This document shows positions 57,764 through 64,000 of a stretch of DNA of 64,000 bases, one piece after another. Position 1 is the first letter of the stretch. Every line of letters begins with the position of its first letter. Source of the stretch: Erythrobacteraceae bacterium CFH 75059 (GTDB taxonomy: Bacteria > Pseudomonadota > Alphaproteobacteria > Sphingomonadales > Sphingomonadaceae); contig SJSR01000002.1 of NCBI GenBank assembly GCA_004331795.1, forward strand, positions 558,001-622,000. Direction: 5' to 3'. The notes under the pieces are model-generated. The model searched no databases and was not told where the DNA came from. It saw nothing but the letters and a program-made list of their open reading frames with translations. Position numbers and translations under genes: made by a program.

Positions 57764-57792
57764 TTGACCTCACGCCGATGGTTGCTTAGTTG
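57764..57792 (+). promoter_or_regulatory. lexA promoter
   Basis: TTGACC (57764-57769), a 17-bp spacer, TAGTTG (57787-57792). The -10 touches the LexA box, the arrangement expected for repression. About 70 bp separate it from the lexA ATG. Confidence 0.6.
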
Positions 57793-57806
57793 TTCTTCAT
57801 TCGTTC
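57792..57806. promoter_or_regulatory. LexA (SOS) box, alphaproteobacterial type
   Basis: GTTC-TTCATTC-GTTC, an exact match to the direct-repeat GTTC-N7-GTTC box known for LexA in alphaproteobacteria. It lies immediately downstream of the lexA -10, so lexA represses itself. Confidence 0.9.
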
Positions 57807-57862
57807 GCATGATGGTGCGTGTGGGCGCACAGTCCTGGCCGGACGACTGGAGATCACGACTG

Positions 57863-58534
57863 ATGTTGACCGCCAAACAGCACCAACTTCTCCTCTTCAT
57901 CCAGCGTCGCCTAGACGCGACCGGCGTGTCGCCGTCGTTCGAGGAGATGAAGGAGGCGCTCGACCTCAAGAGCAAGTCGGGAGTTCACCGCCTCATCACC
58001 GCCTTGGTGGAGCGCGGATTCATCAGACGGTTGCCGAACCGGGCGCGCGCGCTCGAGGTGCTCAGGATGCCGGAGATGTCCCGCGCCGGAGCGGCCACCC
58101 CTGCGGCCGTGCTGAAGGGTGCAAGGGACATCCGCCACGAGCCGGCGAACGACACCATCGAACTGCCGCTGCACGGGCGGATCGCGGCCGGCGTGCCGAT
58201 CGAGGCGATCGAGGACCGCCAGAGTCTGAGCGTTCCGGCAGCGCTGCTCGGCCCCGGCGAGCATTTCGCCCTTGAAGTCGCCGGAGATTCCATGGTCGAG
58301 GCCGGCATTCTCGACGGTGACTATGCTCTCATCCGGCGCACCGACACCGCGCGCGACGGTGAAATCGTTGTGGCGCTGGTGAACGACGAGGAAGCGACGT
58401 TGAAGTATCTTCGCCGCGAACGGGGCCGGATCCGGCTTGATCCCGCCAACGCCAGCTATTCTCCGCAGGTCTACGAACCGCATCAGGTGAAGGTGCAGGG
58501 ACGGCTGGCAGGGTTGCTGCGGCGCTACAATTGA
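57863..58534 (+). CDS. lexA: LexA repressor
   Basis: SOS repressor, 223 aa. The N-terminal winged helix ([29 protein letters not shown]) is followed by a linker longer than in E. coli. The self-cleavage bond is A109-G110 in [10 protein letters not shown]. The catalytic Ser143 is in AGDSMVEAG and Lys181 is in EATLKYL. The alphaproteobacterial-type box upstream fits. The start at 57863 is where the family begins. It ends overlapping the convergent comEC by 10 bp. Confidence 0.97.
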   Translation: MLTAKQHQLLLFIQRRLDATGVSPSFEEMKEALDLKSKSGVHRLITALVERGFIRRLPNRARALEVLRMPEMSRAGAATPAAVLKGARDIRHEPANDTIELPLHGRIAAGVPIEAIEDRQSLSVPAALLGPGEHFALEVAGDSMVEAGILDGDYALIRRTDTARDGEIVVALVNDEEATLKYLRRERGRIRLDPANASYSPQVYEPHQVKVQGRLAGLLRRYN

Positions 58535-60699
58535 CCTTGTGCGCTTGGGGGCGCACTCCATCCGTGAGCGGCGCCGGGCGTGCGGACCTGAACGATCCGC
58601 TTCTGCGCGAGGTGCACGGCCACGCCGCCGGTGCGCTCAAGCATGCGCCGGTCGATCGTCAGCCAGCGGGCCTGGCAGGAGCGCGGCAGGCGTCGGGGCG
58701 CGACAACGATGTCCGCTGCGCCGCAGGCGGCGGCAAGCGCGTCGGCGTCGACGCGGTGGTCCGAGCGGGCGAGCAGCATCGTCCACACGCGTCCGTCGCG
58801 GCGCAGCTCGGCGGCACAGAAATCCGCATTGCACCGCGCGCCCGGCCACTGCGTCAGGGACGACATCGTGCCGTCCACAGCCGCGAGACGGGTCAGATGC
58901 TCGGCAACGTAGTCGGACCGCGTGTTCCGCAGCGTAAGGAGTTCCCCTGTGTCGCTCCGCACCGCGACGTGGCGGCCATCGCCCGTGACCACCAGGTCGG
59001 GCGGCGACATCATCACGGTCGCTGTGGCAGCCAGCGCCACCGGCAGCAGACCGAACAGCCGGACCTTCCCCTGCCACAGGGCAAGCCACGCCAGCCCTGC
59101 CGCGAAGGTCAGGGCCACACCAACGCCCATGTGCGGGTGCAGGCGGGCGGCGCCAGGCTGCGCGGCGGTGAAATGCGCGAGTCCGAGCAGCGTGTCGAGC
59201 GACCACTGCACGAGCGGCCATGTCACCCCGCCCAGCCCCGCGACGTCGAGCAGCAGCGAGAGCGCGATGAACGGCATGGCGCAGAATGTCACCAGCGGGA
59301 TCGCCACGACGTTTGCCAGCGCGCCGTAAAGGCCGGCGCGCTGGAAATGGAACAGCACGATCGGCATTAGTGCCAGTTCGATCACGAGGCCGGTGGTGAA
59401 CAGCGCGACCATGTTGCGCCCCGCCCGATGATGCAGCGGCTCGGCCCGCGGCGCGAGCCATGCCCGGGCGGGAGCGGATCCGTGCAGGGCGACGATCGCA
59501 ATCACCGCGGCAAAGCTCATCTGGAAGCTCGGCGTGACCACCTGTTCGGGCCACAGCACCATGACGACGGCGGCGGCCATGGCCACCATGCGCATCGACA
59601 GCGCCTGCCGCCCCAGGATCAGCGCGACCAGCACCAGCAGGGCGGCAAGGCAGCTGCGCACCGTGGGCACCTCGGCTCCGGTGAGCAGGGTGTATCCCAC
59701 GCCGCTCACCGCGCCCCCGAACGCCGCCACAAGCGGAACCCTGATGCGCAGCGCAAGCGGCGGCACCGCCGCCAGGACACGCGCGATCACGAAGTAGGCG
59801 GCCGCGATGGTGGCGCTGACGTGAAGGCCGCTGATCGAGAGCAGATGCGTCAGGCCGGCGTCGCGCATGGCCTCGTCATCGGCAGCGGCGATGCTGCCGC
59901 GGTCCCCGCTGGCGAAGGCGGCGGCGATCGCGCCGGACGAACCCTCGACCCGGCTTCGCACATGGGCCGACAGGGCGCGCTGCGTTTCCGCCAGTCTCCT
60001 CGCCTGTCGGACTGGGGGCGGCTGCACCTCCATGATCTCCAGCGCGGTGCCGGTTGCGGCCAGCCCCGCAAACCACGCCGCGCGGGCGAAGTCGTACGCA
60101 CCGGGGAGCATCGGCTCGGCGGGCGGCATGAGGCGCGCCCGGACAGTGACGCGCGCGCCTTCGCGCAGGAGTGGCTGATCCATCGCCTCCGGAACATTCA
60201 GCCGGACCTTGATCAGCCGCCCGTCGCGTGCGTCTCTCGTCGCCAGGGTCAGCCGGACGCGTTGCTGCGCCGGCTGCTCTTCGCGGGTCAGGACGCTGGC
60301 CGCATAGATGCCCACCTGCGGAGCCCCGATAGGTGCGGCGCCGACCACCTCCGAACGCAGCCACATGAGACCCGTTCCCGCGGCACAGAGAAGCGGCGCG
60401 CTGACCCCGGCGAGCAGCAGCGCGCGGCGGTTCTCGCGCCCGCGCCAGTGCAGCCACGCCGCACCTGCACCCCCTGCAAGGGCCGCACACCACAGCAGCC
60501 ACGCGGCGCGGTCCGGCAGGAGAAACCACGCGGCGATGCCCGCCGCCACCATCAGCACCAGCCATGGTCCCCGCGCCGTGTCCTGCCTGAGGAGGAAGTC
60601 GTCGACCGCGTCGGCGCATCTGGACAAAGAGTCCGGCGTCGGCCAAGAGCGCTGCAATGCAGCATGATGCCCCGCTTCCGCCGATTGGATCATGACCAT
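58525..60699 (-). CDS. comEC: ComEC/Rec2-family DNA uptake protein
   Basis: 724-aa polytopic inner-membrane protein that forms the DNA channel in natural transformation. An N-terminal pair of membrane segments, the DUF4131/OB-like part (about 130-220), then the competence domain with [19 protein letters not shown] and [17 protein letters not shown], and a C-terminal soluble part. The usual metallo-beta-lactamase domain is reduced: no HxHxDH is visible in the last 180 residues, only [15 protein letters not shown] and similar. Divergent from gltX by 42 bp. Confidence 0.92.
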   Translation of the reverse strand: MVMIQSAEAGHHAALQRSWPTPDSLSRCADAVDDFLLRQDTARGPWLVLMVAAGIAAWFLLPDRAAWLLWCAALAGGAGAAWLHWRGRENRRALLLAGVSAPLLCAAGTGLMWLRSEVVGAAPIGAPQVGIYAASVLTREEQPAQQRVRLTLATRDARDGRLIKVRLNVPEAMDQPLLREGARVTVRARLMPPAEPMLPGAYDFARAAWFAGLAATGTALEIMEVQPPPVRQARRLAETQRALSAHVRSRVEGSSGAIAAAFASGDRGSIAAADDEAMRDAGLTHLLSISGLHVSATIAAAYFVIARVLAAVPPLALRIRVPLVAAFGGAVSGVGYTLLTGAEVPTVRSCLAALLVLVALILGRQALSMRMVAMAAAVVMVLWPEQVVTPSFQMSFAAVIAIVALHGSAPARAWLAPRAEPLHHRAGRNMVALFTTGLVIELALMPIVLFHFQRAGLYGALANVVAIPLVTFCAMPFIALSLLLDVAGLGGVTWPLVQWSLDTLLGLAHFTAAQPGAARLHPHMGVGVALTFAAGLAWLALWQGKVRLFGLLPVALAATATVMMSPPDLVVTGDGRHVAVRSDTGELLTLRNTRSDYVAEHLTRLAAVDGTMSSLTQWPGARCNADFCAAELRRDGRVWTMLLARSDHRVDADALAAACGAADIVVAPRRLPRSCQARWLTIDRRMLERTGGVAVHLAQKRIVQVRTPGAAHGWSAPPSAQGQL

Positions 60700-60741
60700 G
60701 ACCGGGGTTCTGAACTGTCGCGGACGAACAGACGGTAAAGA

Positions 60742-62214
60742 TTGGCGCCCATCGTGACACTCTCGTCCCGCAGGGTGGTGACGCGGTTTGCCCCGTCACC
60801 CACCGGCTTTCTCCACATCGGCGGCGCGCGGACGGCGCTCTTCAACTGGCTCTTTGCGCGCCATCACGCGGGCACGGCGCTGTTGAGGATCGAGGACACC
60901 GATCAGAAGCGTTCGACGCCCGAGGCGGTCGACGCCATCATCAACGGTCTGGCATGGCTCGGCCTCGACCACGACGGGCCGGTCGTGTTCCAGTCGACGC
61001 GCAGCGAGCGGCACCGGGAGGTGGCGCTGAAGCTGCTGGAGCATGGTCACGCCTACCGCTGCTATGCCACGCCCGAGGAGCTGGCCGAAATGCGCGAGCA
61101 GCAGCGCGCGGCCCGGCAACCGATCCGTTATGACGGCCGCTGGCGCGACGCCGACAGCGCGCATGTCGCCCCGGACACCCCGTTCACCGTGCGGATCAGG
61201 ATGCCGCGCTCGGGCTGCACCACCATCGCCGACGCCGTGCAGGGCGAGGTCACGGTCGCCAACAGCGAACTGGACGACTTCGTGCTGCTCCGCGCGGACG
61301 GGACGGCGACCTACATGCTGGCCGTCGTGGTCGATGATCACGACATGGGCGTGACCCACGTCATCCGCGGCGACGACCACCTCAACAACGCGTTCCGCCA
61401 GCTGCCGCTGTTCAGGGCCATGGACGCGGTCGAGGGCGGCTGGCCCGATCCGGTCTTCGCCCACATCCCGCTGATCCACGGCAGTGACGGTGCCAAGCTG
61501 TCGAAGCGTCATGGCGCCCTGAGTGTCGAAGCCTATCGCGACGAGTTCGGCATCCTTCCGGAGGCGCTCTTCAACTACCTTCTGCGACTTGGCTGGGGGC
61601 ATGGCGACACCGAGGAGATCAGCCGCGAGGACGCGATCCGCCTGTTTGATCTCTCGGGTGTCGGCCGCAGCCCGTCACGCTTCGACCTGCGCAAGCTCGA
61701 ACATCTCAACGGGCATTACCTGCGCGAGGCCGACGATGCCCGGCTAGCCGCGCTCGTGGCAGAGCGGCTCGAGCTGCCGGTGGCCCGTGACCTGCTGGTG
61801 CAGGCCATGCCGTTCATCAAGGTGCGCGCTAGGAACCTCAACGAACTCGCCGAAGGCGCCCGCTTCCTTGCAGCCGGCGAGCCGCGCGACCTGACCGACA
61901 AGGCTGAGGCGCTGCTCTCGGGCGACGGTCGGCGGCATCTCGGCATCGCCGCGGAGGCGCTCGCCAGCACGCACTGGGACGGCGCTTCGCTCGAGGCGGC
62001 GCTCGTCGCGGCGGCCGCCGGAGCCGGCCTCAAGCTCGGCCAGCTGGCGCAGCCGCTGCGCGCGGCGCTGACCGGCACGACGTCCTCGCCCGGCATCTTC
62101 GATGTCCTCGTCCTGCTGGGCCGCGAGGAGTCGATGCGCCGCATCCGCGCGCATCTTGCGCCGGGCGCCCCACAGAACCACCTCGCAACGGATGGAGGAG
62201 ATGCTCGTGTCTGA
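60742..62214 (+). CDS. gltX: Glutamyl-tRNA synthetase
   Basis: Class I synthetase charging tRNA-Glu, 490 aa. HIGH-type motif in [27 protein letters not shown]-type loop as [11 protein letters not shown], and the intervening RIEDTD. Alphaproteobacteria usually have two GluRS copies, one of which may charge tRNA-Gln; which this is cannot be read. The start is TTG 60742, but GTG at 60754 (four codons in) is equally near the homologous region. Its last 8 bp overlap the gltA start. Confidence 0.95.
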   Translation: MAPIVTLSSRRVVTRFAPSPTGFLHIGGARTALFNWLFARHHAGTALLRIEDTDQKRSTPEAVDAIINGLAWLGLDHDGPVVFQSTRSERHREVALKLLEHGHAYRCYATPEELAEMREQQRAARQPIRYDGRWRDADSAHVAPDTPFTVRIRMPRSGCTTIADAVQGEVTVANSELDDFVLLRADGTATYMLAVVVDDHDMGVTHVIRGDDHLNNAFRQLPLFRAMDAVEGGWPDPVFAHIPLIHGSDGAKLSKRHGALSVEAYRDEFGILPEALFNYLLRLGWGHGDTEEISREDAIRLFDLSGVGRSPSRFDLRKLEHLNGHYLREADDARLAALVAERLELPVARDLLVQAMPFIKVRARNLNELAEGARFLAAGEPRDLTDKAEALLSGDGRRHLGIAAEALASTHWDGASLEAALVAAAAGAGLKLGQLAQPLRAALTGTTSSPGIFDVLVLLGREESMRRIRAHLAPGAPQNHLATDGGDARV

Positions 62215-63493
62215 GAACAAGGCCACGCTGACTGTCGGCGGCAAGGAACGCACATACGACGTTCTGTCGGGCAGTTGCGGCCCCGACGTGATCGACATCC
62301 GAAAACTGTACGGCGACACGGGCTGCTTCACCTACGATCCCGGCTACAAGTCGACGGCGAGCTGTGAAAGCGCCCTCACCTACATCGACGGCGAGCAGGG
62401 GGTGCTGCTGCATCGCGGTTATCCCATCGGCCAGTTGGCCGAGCATTCCTCCTTCATGGAAGTCGCCTATCTGCTGCTGAACGGCGAACTGCCGTCGCAG
62501 CAGGAGCTGGACGAGTTCACCTGGACCATCACCCGCCACACCATGCTGCACGAGCAGCTGGCGACCTTCTACCGGGGTTTCCGCCGCGACGCGCACCCGA
62601 TGGCGATCATGTGCGGGGTTGTCGGCGCGCTGAGCGCCTTCTACCACGACAGCACCGACATCTCCGATCCCGAGCACCGGATCATCAGTTCGCACCGGCT
62701 GATCGCCAAGATGCCGACCATCGCCGCGATGGCGTACAAGTACTCGATCGGACAGCCGTTCCTCTATCCCGACAACTCGCTGAGCTACACCGGCAACTTC
62801 CTCCGGATGACGTTCGGCGTGCCCGCAGAGGAGTACGACCTGCACCCGGCGGTGGAGAAGGCGGTGGACCGCATCTTCATCCTGCACGCCGACCACGAAC
62901 AGAACGCCTCGACATCGACGGTGCGGCTGGCCGGTTCCTCCGGCGCCAATCCCTTCGCCTGCATCGCGGCGGGCATCGCCTGCCTGTGGGGTCCGGCGCA
63001 TGGCGGCGCAAACGAGGCCGCACTCAACATGCTGCGCGAGATCGGCACCCCCGACCGTATCCAGCACTACATCGACCGCGCCAAGGACAAGAACGATCCG
63101 TTCCGCCTGATGGGATTTGGCCATCGCGTGTACAAGAATTATGACCCCCGCGCGACAGTGATGCAGAAGACGGTGCGCGAGGTCTTCGACGCGCTGAAGG
63201 TCGACGATCCCGTGTTCGAAACGGCGCTGCGGCTTGAGGAAATCGCGTTGAACGACGACTATTTCCGCGAAAAGAAGCTCTTCCCCAATGTGGACTTCTA
63301 CTCCGGCATCATCCTGTCGGCCATCGGCTTCCCGACCACCATGTTCACGGCGCTCTTCGCGCTTGCCCGCACGGTGGGCTGGGTGGCGCAGTGGAATGAG
63401 ATGATTTCCGACCCGGACCAGGTCATCGGCCGTCCGCGTCAGCTGTACACCGGCCCGACGGAGCGGGACTACGTGCCGATCGGCTCGCGCTGA
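62207..63493 (+). CDS. gltA: Citrate synthase
   Basis: Condenses acetyl-CoA and oxaloacetate, 428 aa, hexameric Gram-negative type. Active-site His in [11 protein letters not shown] and in [15 protein letters not shown], and the Asp in the PNVDFYSG loop. Start GTG 62207 is chosen because GGAGGAG lies six bases upstream; homologues begin [11 protein letters not shown]. Overlap with the gltX end by 8 bp implies coupled translation. Confidence 0.97.
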   Translation: MSENKATLTVGGKERTYDVLSGSCGPDVIDIRKLYGDTGCFTYDPGYKSTASCESALTYIDGEQGVLLHRGYPIGQLAEHSSFMEVAYLLLNGELPSQQELDEFTWTITRHTMLHEQLATFYRGFRRDAHPMAIMCGVVGALSAFYHDSTDISDPEHRIISSHRLIAKMPTIAAMAYKYSIGQPFLYPDNSLSYTGNFLRMTFGVPAEEYDLHPAVEKAVDRIFILHADHEQNASTSTVRLAGSSGANPFACIAAGIACLWGPAHGGANEAALNMLREIGTPDRIQHYIDRAKDKNDPFRLMGFGHRVYKNYDPRATVMQKTVREVFDALKVDDPVFETALRLEEIALNDDYFREKKLFPNVDFYSGIILSAIGFPTTMFTALFALARTVGWVAQWNEMISDPDQVIGRPRQLYTGPTERDYVPIGSR

Positions 63494-63520
63494 CGCCGCA
63501 CGGCCGCCGGCTGGCGACTG

Positions 63521-64000
63521 TCAGCCGGCGTGCGGGAGCGGCAGCGTCAGGGTGAAACGTGTGCCGTTTCCGCCCGTCTCGTCGATGGCCAGTCTGCCGC
63601 CCATCTCTTCGGCCTGGCGGCGTGACGCGAACAGCCCCAGCCCGCTGCCCGGCTGATCCTGCCGACCGAGGCGCTCTCCGGGGCGGAAAAGACGTTCCTT
63701 CGCGCTCGCGGCGAGTTCCGCCCCCTCGTCCGTCACGCTGACCTTGGCGACACCGGCGGCCCGTGCGACCGAAATCTGCACAGTCGACCGGGCGGGACCA
63801 TACTTGATCGCGTTGGCGAGCAGGTTGAGGACGATCTGCCTCACGCGCCGCTCATCGCCTTGTGCCACGAGCGAAGGGGATGAAGCGGCCACCGCCAGCC
63901 TGATGCCGCGGCGGTCTGCTTCTCCAGCGAGCATCTGCGCCGCGCTTTGGCACACGGCGAAGAGATCCACCGTGGCGCCCTGCGGCAATTCCCCGCTGTC
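63521..64000 (-). CDS. Sensor histidine kinase, C-terminal ATPase domain (5' part off window)
   Basis: The last about 160 residues of a histidine kinase, open to the right edge at 64000. The ATP-binding domain has the N box NLLANAIKYGP, the F box LFRPGERLG and the G2 box GSGLGLFASRR. The G1 box reads DEGAEL where DxGxG is usual, so the last glycine is replaced. The dimerisation/phosphoacceptor helix and sensor are outside the window. Convergent with gltA, with 27 bp between the stops. Confidence 0.88.
   Translation of the reverse strand, partial: DSGELPQGATVDLFAVCQSAAQMLAGEADRRGIRLAVAASSPSLVAQGDERRVRQIVLNLLANAIKYGPARSTVQISVARAAGVAKVSVTDEGAELAASAKERLFRPGERLGRQDQPGSGLGLFASRRQAEEMGGRLAIDETGGNGTRFTLTLPLPHAG

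Overview
This 64 kb window is GC-rich chromosomal DNA from an alphaproteobacterium, most likely a member of the Sphingomonadales. The reasons are the GTTC-N7-GTTC LexA box in front of lexA, a TonB-receptor/LacI/glycosidase/halogenase locus of the sphingomonad-caulobacter kind, two copies of a palindromic repeat whose arms resemble the dispersed GTCATGCTGAAC...GTTCAGG repeats I associate with sphingomonad genomes, and the overall core gene content. No phage, insertion sequence, CRISPR array or rRNA gene was seen.

Left part (1-8493, minus strand): a propionyl-CoA to methylmalonyl-CoA module (tlyA, pccB, mce, methylmalonyl-CoA mutase, bioB, pccA). It is interrupted by two AT-richer unknown genes and two 88-bp palindromic repeats. 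A lipoprotein gene follows, then a striking 379-bp leader (9069-9447) in front of a branched-chain aminotransferase: an 18-codon ORF under a 15-nt perfect anti-16S Shine-Dalgarno sequence, then a terminator-like hairpin whose 5' arm copies that Shine-Dalgarno region. Next, on the minus strand, come a type III polyketide synthase with a methyltransferase and an FAD oxidoreductase, NAD synthetase with an NMN deamidase (CinA/PncC), topoisomerase IB, and, divergently, a YghU-type glutathione transferase and tRNA-Gln.

Middle part: 18182-32408 is a maltodextrin/starch utilisation locus. A TonB-dependent receptor and five minus-strand genes (halogenase-like, alpha-amylase, GH13 glucosidase, GH97 glucosidase, halogenase-like) face a LacI-type regulator and a sugar transporter gene broken by an internal deletion with frameshift. 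The five enzyme genes are joined by 4-nt stop/start overlaps. Two near-identical palindromes (GCATACGTATGC and GCATTCGTATGC) mark the likely LacI operators.

32393-45688 is a large two-armed cluster. The minus arm carries a phosphatase, a methyltransferase, a glycosidase, inositol-phosphate synthase, a zinc-type dehydrogenase and a Gfo/Idh/MocA dehydrogenase. The plus arm carries two nucleotide-sugar epimerases, four glycosyltransferases (two clearly CgeB-like) and an AI-2E-type permease. Almost every junction is an ATGA/GTGA/TTGA overlap. It looks like an uncharacterised pathway for a cyclitol-containing glycoside or glycan and is the best candidate here for an undescribed system.

Right part (45713-64000): tRNA-Arg, DUF1178-nitrilase-grxC, pyrG-secG-tpiA with a clear terminator, ppiD, a trpE-(lipoprotein)-trpG-trpD-trpC run followed by lexA, convergent comEC, gltX-gltA, and the 3' part of a sensor histidine kinase running off the right edge.
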